From NCBI GenBank assembly GCA_001574975.1, contig KQ965799.1:186001-250000 (forward strand): a stretch of 64,000 bases of DNA, read 5' to 3'. This document shows, in pieces, positions 11,649 through 22,398 of the stretch (the stretch's first letter is position 1; every line of letters begins with the position of its first letter). Made by a program: the position numbers and the translations under genes. The notes under the pieces are model-generated. The model saw only the letters and a list, made by a program, of their open reading frames with translations, was not told the DNA's origin and ran no database searches. Source of the stretch: Gonapodya prolifera JEL478 (Eukaryota; Monoblepharomycota; Monoblepharidomycetes; Monoblepharidales; Gonapodyaceae).

Positions 11649-13911
11649 ATGAGCGACTCGCCGCCCGCGCACACGCCCGCGCACGCACCCGCGCAGTCAC
11701 CTCCGCCACCGCAGACTCCGCCACAGAGAGAGCAGCGGACTCAGCCGCGAAACACAAGGAAAACGTCGTATTTCGGAGTCCACGCGCTGTCCGGCGGTGT
11801 GGGCAGCACAATCGCAGCGTCGATCACGTGTCCGCTCGAAGTCGGTGGGTGGCGAATTGCTCACCCTGGTTGGCACGGCGGGGTGGGACTCGACTTGGTT
11901 TTTCTTCACCCACCCAAACCCACACCACGCCCCTCGCTCGAAATGAAAAGTGAAAACGCGGCAGCAGGTGTGTCTAGCACGCCGTGGGCCTACATGATTG
12001 CCCCGAAACTCACGCTTTGCCCCCCTTGCGTGCCAGTCGTCGCTGTACAAGGAGTGGCGAGAAGCTCAGCGACTGCGGCTCAAGACGCCAACGCAAAAGC
12101 TGTTTTCGCCCTTTATTACGACGGGGAATGCATTGGCGTGAGTTGCTCCTGGCGAGACGGAACGAACGTGGCGCGAGCGACGGAGGAGCGAGTAGCCGAG
12201 TGATGTGGAGTCGAGCTGACCGAGGCCGTCGAGCGAAGCGAGACGTCCGCGGGAGGCGATTACCCCGCGAAGCGGGAGTGTCTCCTCATGGAGCGCATAT
12301 TCCCGCCGGAGGCGAATCATCCACCGGGAGCGGAATATACTCTCGCGAATCAAGTATTGGAGGACTCCGAGATACAGCGCGGAGCGTTATCGAAGAGTCC
12401 ACTGGGGGAATGAACGAGGCTGTATCGAATTCGGAATGATTTGTGTTGTGTGCTCAACGTTGGACCATCGTAACCTACCTTCAACTCGAACTGACCTCCT
12501 CCTCCTCCTCCTTCCACTCTTGCCATTACCACTGCCATTACCATTTACCATTTGCTATTTGCCATTTTCCATTTGGCATTTGCCGCCTGCCACCTGCCAC
12601 CATTTTTCCACCTCCAGCGAGGTCTACCACGAAGGCGGAATCCGCGCTCTCTGGCGCGGCCTTGGTCCCAACCTCGTCGGCGTCATCCCGGCCCGCTCAA
12701 TCTACTTTGGCATGTACGGCACCTCAAAGGCATGGCTGGCGGAACTCAACGGGCGCGAGGAGTCGTGGGTCCATATGGTTTCCGCGGCGGTTGCGGGGGC
12801 GACGAGTGCCACGGTGACGAGTCCGATATGGTGGGTAGCCGCCGAGCGGAGTGAGCGGAGTGAGCGAAGCGAACGGAGCGAGGTCTCCGAGGCCTAAGCG
12901 CCGCCCAGCGCTGACCGAGGCTGTTCGCCGGAGGCGAATGATAGTACGAGGTGGAATACTCTCGCAGAGTATTCTTCGAGGCCCCAGTTCCGCGAGGCGC
13001 TGACCGCGGAGTCCGCCGCAGGCGAATTACCCCGCGAACGGAATGCTCACGCCGGAGGCGAATGATCTTTTTCGGTGTGGAATTTCGGGACTTGATTTGA
13101 AGATACTGGATTGGAGTGCGTTGGGTGGGCAGAGCGGGGAGATACCTCTGTGCTGAACGTTTCGTTTTCCACGTCTACGTGCAGGCTTGTAAAAACGCGC
13201 ATGCAACTCCAGTCCGGCGGTGAACGACAATACCGCAACAGCTTCCACTGCTTCCAGAGCGTTTTGAAAAACGAGGGTGTCCGCGGCCTGTATAAGGGCA
13301 CTTCGGCGTCGTATCTGGGCATCTCCGAGTCGACCATTCAATTCGTGCTGTACGAGTGGCTGAAAAAACTGTACCGCGACCGCCGAAGGAGCGAGAAGCG
13401 ACCCCCTACAACATACTTTTCAGTTCAGGGTGAGCTTTCCCTGCATAGTGGTCTCGTGCATTTTAACCCATCTCGCTGCCCGGCCTGCAACCAATTCGTT
13501 TTTCATCCATCTCACTGCGCGCCCTACACCCACACCCACCATCAAGACTGGGTCGACTCCTTCGTCGTCGCCGCCACGGCCAAGCTGCTTGCCTCGGCCG
13601 CGACATACCCGCACGAGGTCGTGCGCACACGGCTCAGGGAGCGGCCCCCGGACGGAACGCACAGCAAGTACAACGGGCTCATACAAACCTTCCGCGTCGT
13701 GTACCGCGAAGAAGGCTTCCGAGGGCTCTACGGCGGAATGTCGACGCATCTAATACGGGTCGTTCCGAACGCGGCCATCATGTTCACAGTGTATGAGTTG
13801 TCGGTGAGTGCTTCGACGTTGAGGGTCGTCACGCGACCTGCGTAAATCTCATCCCACACACCCCCACGCCGTTACCTTCGCCAGGTGTACATGCTGGGCA
13901 GCAAGTCGTAA
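11649..13911 (+). CDS. RIM2: mitochondrial pyrimidine-nucleotide carrier (RIM2 / SLC25A33-36 type)
   Basis: This is an SLC25-family inner-membrane carrier, most like Rim2/SLC25A33/36, which exchanges pyrimidine nucleotides to supply mitochondrial nucleic-acid synthesis. Exons are 11649-11844, 11951-11967, 12037-12137, 12618-12830, 13185-13429, 13557-13803 and 13885-13911; all phases agree. The three carrier signatures are present: CPLEVVKTRQQSS (assembled across a 17-nt microexon), SPIWLVKTRMQLQ and YPHEVVRTRLRE. GLGPNLVGVIPARSIYF and GLYKGTSASYLGISESTIQ are typical of this subfamily. The N-terminus is Pro-rich. Introns 3 (480 nt) and 4 (354 nt) hold copies of the GC-rich repeat. Intron 3 also ends in an imperfect CCATTT/TGCCA short tandem repeat (about 12520-12605). 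The gene is convergent with SRPRA (157 bp). Confidence 0.92.
12150..12430 (+). repeat. GC-rich intronic repeat family, copy B (intron 3 of the carrier gene)
   Basis: The host-sense strand reads GCTGACCGAGGCCGTCGAGC, then CCGCCGGAGGCGAATCATCC and further modules such as CCCGCGAAGCGGGAG, a perfect short palindrome able to form a hairpin. The copy starts about 12-50 nt after the donor at 12138 and has the same orientation to the transcript as copies A and C-F. Confidence 0.75.
12500..12612 (+). repeat. imperfect short tandem repeat (CTCCTC then CCATTT/TGCCAT) at the 3' end of intron 3
   Basis: A run of CTC/CTT triplets followed by imperfect repeats of TTACCATT, TGCCATT and TGCCACC precedes the CACCTCCAG acceptor at 12617. 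It forms an extended pyrimidine-rich tract. It is probably a local replication-slippage product. Confidence 0.6.
12838..13072 (+). repeat. GC-rich intronic repeat family, copy C (intron 4 of the carrier gene)
   Basis: It begins about 8 nt after the donor at 12831. An initial array of GAGCGGAGT/GAGCGAAGC units leads into GAGGCCTAAGCGCCG and AGCGCTGACCGAGGCTGTTC, then GCCGGAGGCGAATGA twice. It includes ATACTCTCGCAGAGTAT, an inverted repeat. It has the same orientation to its host transcript as the other copies. Confidence 0.8.
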
Positions 13912-14068
13912 CAAAGAGCAGCAGGCTCGCCATGCCATCCATCGAAATACTGTTTCGGGCACTTTCGTTTGTTTTTTTCGCACGGGATACCCAATTCCCC
14001 TATGTATGACACATTGTAATGAACGTACTCATGCACAAGACACTACACATGAAAACAACATGCTGATA

Positions 14069-16924
14069 TTAGCGAAGGAGAGTCTGTACGATCGCCCGCA
14101 CATTGAGGCGCTTCAGATCGGTATATGTCTGGCCCGTGCCCACGAACAGGATGGGCTGGCCCGTGATGTATGTCATGGAGAGAGCCGCGCCGACCTGTGC
14201 ATTCCGGTTAGCAACGCAAAAGGACATGTGGTCAATCATGGTGCCCATCTCATCGGGACCGGCAGCAGTAAGAAATGCCCCACCTTCTCGTCAATGGTAT
14301 CGAACTTTGTCAAGATAATCCCGTCGATCTGGCGCGGGTTCTGCACGCCCGAGAAATCGCGCAGCGCGCGGTTGAATTTCGTGAGCTGGTCCACGGCCTC
14401 GTTCCCAACGAGGGCCTCGCCCACAAAGATGATCTTGTCGGGACTGTTCATGGTCACGAGCTGGTGGCAGAAATATCAAATCGGTTAGAGAACTGGAGCT
14501 GCCGAGGGTGGGGATGGTAACCACACCTTTGCGAGCGCCCGCATGAGCGGTTCGTTATCTTGCATCCGCCCCGCCGTGTCCACCAGAACCACGTCAAAGG
14601 CATTCGCAGTCGCTTCGAAAGCAAAACGATGAGTGAACGGCACACGCTTCTACACCAGGCGCACGGTCCTCACCATACGCAATGGCCTCCTTGGCAATCC
14701 CCGCCGGGTCCTTTCCGTAGCCCTTCTCGTACAACTCGACCTTGCCTCCACTCGACAGCGCGTTCAAATTCCGGGCATGCACCTTGAGCTGCTCCACGGC
14801 TCCCGACCTGAACGTGTCGCCTCCGACAATGAGCGGCTTGCACCCGTTCTGCTGCAGGAGGAACACGACCTTTGCCAGGTTGGTCGACTTCCCGACGCCA
14901 TTAACTCCACAAAACACAATCGTGTACGGCCGCCGTTCCGCCCGGGCGGCAAAGATATCGCGGAGGAGGTCCGTGGAGGTCTTTGGAGTCAAGATGCGGC
15001 GAAGAGCGACTTCGATCTGGTCGTTGACCACGGTGGCGATGCGCTGGAAGGACCCAATCTTCTGCCCCACCAGCGCCGTCGAGACGGAGTCGCACAGGTT
15101 CTGCGCAATGTCCGCCGCGACGTTCTTGGTGATCAGGTGTTCCTTCACTTTGGCCATCACGGGTTGCAGGTCCGCGTCCGTCAGCGTGCGGCCGCCCGAC
15201 GCGAGGTTCCGAAAAAAAGAAGATATTCCCGACGACGCCGTAGGAGCGGAGGCGGCGCCGCCATTGGGAGCCCCACCGTCCCCGTCGGATTCGGCCTCGT
15301 CGTCGGCGTCCGTGCCCGTGTGCGTGGACGCCAGCGGGCCCCTTCGGGCCGTGGAGGGTGCGGACGCTGTGAGTTCGGCGGCGTCGTACATGCCGTCCGC
15401 GGTTTTGCGGCCCATGGACGATTCGTCGATCTTGATATGAACGGCATTGTTTAGGTTTCAATGACAGCGTGAGAGCCGCACCAGCAGTAGTGTCCACTCA
15501 CCCACTGACTCCGCAGCACGGTGCGCTCACGCTCGTCCAGCTGGTCGACGTCCAAGTCGGACCCTTTGCTCCTGTCCAGCTCGCGCTCTTGCTCCTTGGT
15601 CAGCTTGGTGTCTTCCCAGACCCGAGGCCCGCGCTTCTTCCTGTCATTGGGCAAGTTTTCAAGTTTTATGAGTGAATGGAAGGGGACGTAGCACGGGAAC
15701 GGTAAAGCTCACTTGTCAATCTGGGGTGACGCACCGCCGCGGTTGGCAGTGCCCCCGCGACCCCCACGGGTGGCCCCACGTCCTCGTGCCGCGACAAGCC
15801 TTTTCAAGACGCTGGGTGATCCGTTGGCGGAGCCGGAGCCGTGGCGGTCCTCGGGGTCTGAGACGGATTCGGTGTCGATGTTGTTGGTGGAGCCGTTCAG
15901 AAAGGAGGAGGAGGAGTGCGCATCCCCGCCGGGCGCGAGGTATCCTTTGGAGTTGCGCGTCTGTAGGGGGAAGCACAGAAGTAAGAAAGTGGGTTCACGG
16001 CAGGTGAGTAGGGAGAAGGGAGCTTGAGTAGGGTGTGAACGCTGCGCTCCGCTACGTATCATTCGCGCTCCGCGGTTCACTCGCCTCCGGTGGACAGCCT
16101 CGGTCAGCGCTGCGCGCTTGGGCCTCGGGCTCCGCGGTTCACTCGCCTTCGGCGGACTTGTCTCGCTCCGCGAGGAACATACCACTCCGCGGATCACTCG
16201 CCTCCGGCGGACAGCCTCGCGGCGCTTAGGCCTCGGGCTCCCCCACAACACACCTCCAAGTCCTTGTGCTCCAGGCGGGCCTTTATCTTTTCAAACTTGT
16301 CATCAAACGCGGCGTGGTAGTCGTGGAGAGCGGCTTTCGCGGGTATTTTCAGGCGCACGTCGGTGTAGATGGTGGAGAAGGACTTTCTGACGGATTCGAG
16401 CAGTTCTTCAATGTAGGTCAGGTAGAGGGATTTGGCGTAGACGGCCTGTCGATTGGACATGCAGAGGACTCGTTACGTTTGCCGGCGCGGCCTTCAGTCC
16501 TCCAGTGCTCCACCAATTGACATTCAGCATCGACAAATGGGTTCAGGGGCAGCACACCAGTCTCCTGACAGAAAATCCTCCTCGGATGGACACCTCTGCC
16601 GTCCCCACATTCACCCTCCCGCCCACTGCGTCGCTACTGCTAACCCCTGCGACTCACCACAAAGAGCAGCCCCAGCTGGTTGTCCGCCTTCCACCTGAGC
16701 TCGTAGTTTCCGTTCTGCGGATGGAATATGTTTGCGCCCCCTTTATCCTCTATGAGCACGTTCTGGATGAGAGCCGTGATTGCCGCCTTGACTGCGTTCG
16801 CAGCAGCCGAGTTTCCGGGGAATGCGAATGCGGACGACGCGAGTGCTGGTGCGACGTAAAGTGTGAACGGCCACGCCCACAGCACGAATCCACCGCGCGT
16901 GATGATTGCGAATGCCTCGAGCAT
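14069..16924 (-). CDS. SRP101: signal recognition particle receptor subunit alpha (SRPRA/SRP101)
   Basis: This is the SRP-receptor GTPase that docks SRP-bound ribosomes at the ER membrane. ATG 16924 gives [18 protein letters not shown], the SRX (longin) start; the upstream open frame is not needed. Exon 1 is 16658-16924 and exon 2 is 16254-16445; together they complete the longin domain, which binds SR-beta. Exon 3 (15713-15960) is a charged, Gly/Ser-rich linker. Later exons hold the NG domain: P-loop [51 protein letters not shown] and the final GTGQTYTDL. About 8 exons end at the stop at 14069. The 293-nt intron 15961-16253 carries repeat copy D; the others are short. All G motifs look intact. 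Confidence 0.95.
16030..16252 (-). repeat. GC-rich intronic repeat family, copy D (intron 2 of SRPRA)
   Basis: On the transcript strand three modules occur: GCGAGGCTGTCCGCCGGAGG, GTCCGCCGAAGGCGAGTGA and GCGCTGACCGAGGCTGTCC followed by ACCGGAGGCGAGTGA. They are separated by CCGCGGAGC/CGCGGAGCG blocks and GAGGCCYAAGCGC. It starts about 15 nt from the donor at 16253. Confidence 0.8.
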
Positions 16925-17897
16925 CGTGTTGGCAGTACGAGTGACCGCAGGACTGACCGCGGGTGGTTCGTTTGTGCCGCAAATGTGGTGCGCATTGGCC
17001 ATGTCTACCCATCTGCACTCAAAAACTTATTCGAAGTGGAGAATTTTCGGATTCGTACATCGATCACACCGGTTGTACGAGCTGCAGCCCCCACAATCAA
17101 GGCTTCCCCGCTTTCTTGGGGTGGGAAAGTCGAGGCGAATGTCAAAGTATCATGTCAACCAACGATTCCAACTAAATTCATTTCAACCAGAACTTTTCTG
17201 GGCATCGACCATAGTACAACAATGGATGTAAGCCTGGAAACGTGAGCCCCCCTTACTTGACCTTGTCGTGCGGGTGATGCAGACACCTTTGTGAGACAAA
17301 CAACTTCAAGTAAGGAACCAAGTAAGTTTGTTAACGTGGTACAGAGTCCAGTATACTTGTATATTCTTGCACACAGTAACGTGCAAGCAGCTCAATTTTG
17401 ATGTACAGTGAATTGCTTGAAATCTTGTATCCCCTTCATCCTTTGCCCTACAAATTTGCCATCTCATTCACGTCTGAACATGAATGACAGTATCAGCTCG
17501 CACGGGCAAGCTCAAGGGCACAGTTCCAACTATGCTATTCGAAGGTCGGTCGTGCTGGACTGACACAAGAAAGTATACAGTCAGCGGCCCAAGAAATATA
17601 TTGGAAATGTATTGATCCAAGCAATCTGAAACTCTGCCGTCCGGCGGTCAGTCTTTTATATTGGTTTGGCCGTCAGGGACGACGTGGCGAGGCAAGTACA
17701 AACAGGTCATTCTTAAAGCACGACGAGCTCCTCGCTGTCGAATTCTCCGTGCTTTTTTTCTCACCCGCATCACAAAACGGTGAGTGACACACATCGTCTC
17801 CCTTCGTCATCCTGTTCCTCCTGAGGCTCACACCTGCCCTCCCTTTTTGGGAGCAACTGTGATCAGTCACCATCATCCAACATCCCACCCTTCGAAA
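16925..17897. other. intergenic region between SRPRA and the next plus-strand gene
   Basis: About 970 bases hold the divergent upstream regions of SRPRA and of the gene at 17898. Short open frames here lack family motifs and do not continue by convincing splicing. No RNA gene, repeat or mobile element was seen. Confidence 0.5.
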
Positions 17898-18559
17898 ATG
17901 TCTCGCACCATGCTCTTTGTCTTCTACGGCCCCAGCGCCGTGACGGACCAGGCCATCCTCGACAAGATCGCCACCGCCATCGACACCAAACAACGCTTCC
18001 AGGTCACACCGGACAACTTTGGCGGGGACACTGCCGTCGGAATCACCAAGGCCGCTGTCGTGTACTATAGCCTGAGAGTCCGAAACAGTCCTCTGAGGTG
18101 CCGCACCGCCGTGGACTTTGAGTATTTGGAGTTCGCCACGGACATTACCACTGTAGCGTACGGCGAGACCCTCGTTACCGACCCCAGCGTGTACGAGAAC
18201 ATGATCCAAGCATTCAGGAAGGGAGAGTCGTTCCAAGTCACCAACACTTCGATGGCAGGCTCAAGTCAGCCAGAGTCACCGACTTCCGTGCCGGGGGTGC
18301 TTCCGTGGAAGAAACCTGTACGGAGGGGGGTTCTTTCACCTGGAACTCCACCATGCCGGCGCCGCCAAACCCTCTCGCCGTGACCGGCCCCTGCGAGGTG
18401 CAGATTCCCGCCAACTTCGAAGCTCAGTTCGTGGCTGCGGTGCGGTCTACTGTGCATCAAGAACTCGCCATTTCCGTCGAGGACGGTGTGAAAACGTTTA
18501 CGGGCAAAGGGGAAGCGGAACAAATGCGACTCAATGACGGCACAGAAGACGACACGTAA
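17898..18559 (+). CDS. unrecognised protein with an internal duplication; coding continuity doubtful
   Basis: I do not recognise this family. From ATG 17898 the product begins MSRTMLFVFYGPSAVTD. Two stretches resemble each other: FYGPSAVTDQAILDKIATAI...FQVTPDNFGG near the start and AYGETLVTDPSVYENMIQAF...FQVT about 85 residues later. This suggests a duplicated module of about 85-90 residues. A C-terminal part with Cys-containing TCTEGGSFTWNS and CEVQIPANFEAQFV is in a different frame, and no ordinary intron joins the parts, so the gene may be decayed or misassembled. There is no signal peptide or TM helix. The 5' side is C/T-rich, as at other starts in this window. Confidence 0.4.
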
Positions 18560-18594
18560 TCGTCGGGGCCAGGCCCCCGGATCACACGTGAGCC

Positions 18595-19313
18595 ATGAAG
18601 CTCAGATTTGGCAGCAATGCGCAAGGATGGACTAGCGGAACAATGCAGCTGCCGGTCATCGCCAGGGACAGATCTACCGTCACTATGATCGATCAGGGGA
18701 ATGGTGGTACAGGCGATTCTGATGATATCGTGGCCTTGACAATATTCTGCACCAATGTCGGTAAACTCGAAGTGGCACCAGAACCAATTATAAACAACGA
18801 TGGTGAGCAATGGCGCAAGAGATCTCTTTCAGTTCATCTCTTGACGTAAGCTTCTTCACATAACAGGGGACAGAATGGCAAGATCAGACGCCAAAGTTTA
18901 CATTAACGCCCCCGCGATGGATGGGAAAGGAGACGAATTCTATTTCCATGTCAATGTCACAAATATCCGCAAGGTGGGTACTGGGTTCTTCGCCTTCAGT
19001 TATCACACGCATCTGATTGATTAGCCTGTAATCATTCCAAAAGGGATTTGACCAACTCCCATGCAGGCTTACTTGCACCAGCTGGGAGTCGAAGAAATGC
19101 AAGGCGTTAGACCTGCACCATCTCAATCCCATCTTCAACTACGTCCGCATCGTTGGCTGCTTTGCTGACAACGTCAATCCGCAACTCGAAGGCGCCAGGC
19201 TGACCTTGTCGGGGTACTTCCGTTACATATTCTCGTCTCTGGAGAAGTGTCACAGCACGAGTGGGAGGCGGAGTTTTCGGGAACGAGTTACAATATTACG
19301 AGAGTGACGTACT
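18595..19313 (+). CDS. unrecognised reading frame(s), possibly a decayed gene
   Basis: An open frame from ATG 18595 (MKLRFGSNAQGWTSG) runs to a plausible GTGAGC donor near 18803. It could continue after CATAACAG (about 18867) with GDRMARSDAKVYINAPAMDG and FYFHVNVTNIRK. A further open frame follows downstream with FNYVRIVGCFADN. The final part changes frame without a clear intron, so the 3' end is uncertain. The composition suggests a soluble beta-rich protein, but no family is recognised. It lies only 36 bp behind the preceding frame and may once have been part of the same locus. Confidence 0.3.
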
Positions 19314-19437
19314 AAGAGTCGGCGGGGTTGAATCTTGCAAGTAAAATGGAGCATTGACCCCACGTTGAAGTCCAGAATTGTAGCTATTTGAAATCTGAAC
19401 CCAATTCAAATAAATTCGAAACGTAACGTGAGAGAGA

Positions 19438-20490
19438 GTGGATTTTCGGTCTGGGCCCCGGTTTAAGTGCGTCGAAGTGCATCTGCTCCACTCACGCCCG
19501 GTCTTTATTATGAGTCGCCCCATTTGTCACTTTCCGGGTTCTTTTGACCGCAGGACTTTGTGGCTTCACCCAAAATGCCAGAGTGTCACGTCGATGGCGA
19601 TGCCGGTCTCTGCTTCTTCAGTTCCACTCTGCATCGGCGGAATTTCAGCGAGATTCTCAAAGTGCGGTTCCGCTTCGAGAAGTCCTCCTTCATGGTCATT
19701 CGAGGTTGGTGTGGCACTACAACAACACGGGGCCTTCTTTCGATCGAAATCGGATTCGTCGCATTTCCGATGTCTCACGCTTCTCTCTCTTCTCGCAATC
19801 AATCAGACTGCGGCCTTGCATAGTGTGGTCTCCAACCATTCGGAATCTCGTTCCGAAACAAAGAAACGAACCTCCAACACCCACTTGACGGCGTCTGAAA
19901 AAATGCGGGACATTCTTAGACCGTATCTCCGAGTTCCACTTCAGTACTCCTGGGAGATACTACCATGGTGAGTCGTTCACCTGCCGAGTGTGTCGTACGG
20001 AATCTGGGACTCTCCCCATTCCATCACTTCTCACGGTGACCATGCGAGTCCCTCGGTGGCAATTTTTGGGGGGGCTTCATGACCAACACGTTCTCTGGCC
20101 TGTGGCGGGAAAAACAGATTCCGTTCCTTTTGTGTTTTTGAAAAGGGAGAACGCCACGCTAATTTCTGCACGCCTGTCAACATACCCACAGGGCGTCGAT
20201 TTCGCATCTCGGATACGCTACAACGGTGAGTCGTTCCCCCAATGCATGCATCCGACGGAATCGGGACTCTCCCCATTCCATCACCCTTTGCGGCTACCAT
20301 GCGAGACTTCATTGCCTTGCGTTGACTGGCTGGTGGTGGGAAGAACGGATTCCGGTTCTGTCGTGTTTTTGAGAAGGGAGAAACGCCACGCTAATAATCT
20401 GCACCTCTCCCAACACACCAAGCACCACAATGACGACGGCGAGACATTTTGCGCCTTGGTCGATTGTGGTGAGCGCCTTTTTGGATGAAG
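19438..20490 (+). other. unrecognised plus-strand frames with tandemly duplicated exon-intron cassettes
   Basis: Frames at 19438-19971 and 19988-20488 are open but match no family I know. Three equivalent GGTGAG donor-like sites occur at 19967, 20225 and 20468, spaced 258 and 243 bp. Each of the first two is followed by the same block, including ACTCTCCCCATTCCATCAC and then AGATTCCG/GGATTCCG plus GGGAGAA(A)CGCCACGCTAAT. The cassettes have diverged and differ in reading frame, so a functional product is doubtful. Confidence 0.4.
19967..20474 (+). repeat. tandem duplication, period about 250 bp, two diverged copies
   Basis: Copy 1 (about 19967-20224) and copy 2 (about 20225-20467) share GGTGAGTCGTTC at the left, ACTCTCCCCATTCCATCAC in the middle, CCATGCGAG, and GAGAACGCCACGCTAAT-like sequence at the right. 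Divergence is substantial, so the duplication is not recent. Confidence 0.7.
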
Positions 20491-22398
20491 TCATCAAAAT
20501 GAAATTTTCGAAATGAAGGTTCGGACCATGTGGAACTGTTGTACACCCTCAAATATCAAATCGGTAGCGCCCCATTGCGACACTACTAAGGTTTCCACCT
20601 TGCTCAATGAGGGTTGCTTGTTTCTGGGCTACGATCCAACCTAAATCATTCTGGATTCCAAATGAACCTTTCCTGCTGCCAGCAACTACAGAGCAAGCTA
20701 AAATTGTCTACACGCCACAAAAACCCCCTTTTTTCAAAAAAAAATATCAAGATTCAAAAATGGTGCTTGGGATTTTGCCCATTCTGCAGAACCCGTCTTT
20801 CATGCAACCAGATGATGCTGTCTTTCCAATTTGAGCAAAATTGCCAGCACCCTTTTGGAGGAATGAGTGGGATCACTGGGGACTCATCAAAAAAAATCAA
20901 GATTCAAAAATGTGTGCATGTGACTGTCAAATAATTTCCCTGCCTGCATTCCTAGTTCTTTCAAATCACTTGTTGCGGCAAAGTGGATTTAGGTACCACA
21001 TGTATCCAGGGAACCACTGCAAACTGGGCCAAAATGCAGCATCCATACATTCACATGCAACTGTCAAAAACAATCACACATGGCACACATCTTGTTCTTG
21101 CAGAGCAACCCAGATCCTATCTCAGCCTGAGAAATGGGAGAAAAGACTGAAGAAGGCAAAAGATACATTGTGGGCTTGCACTGTAGGAAGGCATTCTGTG
21201 TTTTGGTGGGTGGAAATGGAGGGAAGAAGGGTGAAGCATTGGGGTCTGTTGTTATGGGGTGGTACATTCTGACGTTGATATAAGTGTGCCATATCTCAAA
21301 GAAACCTATTTTTAATGCGGGATATTCGGGTTGTTTTATGGATCATAGAGTGCAATTCGTGCAAGAAACCAATTCTTATTGGGGGAGATCCAAGTTGATA
21401 AGGGATTATCGAGTGCAATTCGTGAAATTGCGTTGGACACGTGTATCAGCTTGAAAATTGATTTGACTTTATTCTTTAAGCATTTTCGCCATTAAATAAC
21501 GAGAAATGGAAAAGAAAATGTTGGAGGAAAATGTCTGAAACACCCTATCACTGTCCTTCATCGCTTCGCCCGCAAAGCGAAGACGCAGGTCCCAGCCAGC
21601 TACACCCCGACGAGCTGCATTACGTGGATAGAGTGAAGTGGGGGGAGCGGGAAGGGGCATAGGGCGGGAACGTGTTCGTGTCTTACATACATCTACCAGA
21701 TTTGCGCTCCTAAATATCCCGACTATCCCGGGATTAAAATCACCACTAGAAGGCCGCAGAAAGTACAAGCGAGTCGGACCTAGCCTTTAAAATTGATCCT
21801 TCTTCGTCGATTTGGATGGTCGATTGAAGTGAGGTTCGGACGGACGCCGTGTTCGAATCACGTGCAATGCTTCCACCGTCTACCTGTATTTCAAGCAACA
21901 CACTTCATTAGACGTTTCATCGCTAGTTCCGTGCATGTGTGCCCATCTGCCTGCGAGACTACTGCGATTCAATACCCATCGTCTAGTGGATCAGAAACTC
22001 CGAGCCATCATTGCAACGCCTCTCAAACTTGAATGCTGTCCCCAAGTTCCGCCTTTTCATTCCTTTGCGGGTGACTGATTCGGTCCAACAATTGCTTGTC
22101 CAAAACGGGAAGCTCTTCTGAACACCGAGCCGCCGATCAGGCATGTCAATGGAAGACGCTCGTATGACAAGGCTGCGCAGGAATCCAAATGTTTTGCACC
22201 CGGTAGTTGTTAAAAAATGCGTGGCCGTTTTTACTCGGCATACACGTGTGGTTCGTGAACTGACATCACACGTCATCACCAATCAAATTATCACATATAA
22301 AATAAAACGAACAGAAAATACCCTAAACATTATCACAAATCAAAACGGAAATGAAAAACGCAAGTGATATGTCGTATGATAAGCTTCTTTTGAGCCTT
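20491..22398. other. gene-poor stretch with short duplications
   Basis: No convincing gene was found. The region is less GC-rich than its surroundings. It contains duplicated fragments: ATCAAGATTCAAAAATG at 20745 and 20896, and a ~62-bp unit duplicated at about 21298-21426 with GAGTGCAATTCGTG in each copy. The minus-strand frame 21469-21768 and others match nothing I recognise. It may be relics of mobile DNA. Confidence 0.5.
21298..21426. repeat. diverged tandem duplication of a ~62-bp unit
   Basis: Each copy runs AAGAAACC...TTATT/TTTAAT...GGGATAT or GGGAGAT...GAT(C/A)...GAGTGCAATTCGTG. The copies lie at about 21298-21362 and 21363-21426. Confidence 0.55.

Noticed and set aside
14633-15454. 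273-residue plus-strand open frame opposite SRPRA
   Set aside because: The minus strand encodes the intact SRP-receptor NG domain here; the plus frame is a shadow created by GC-rich third positions.
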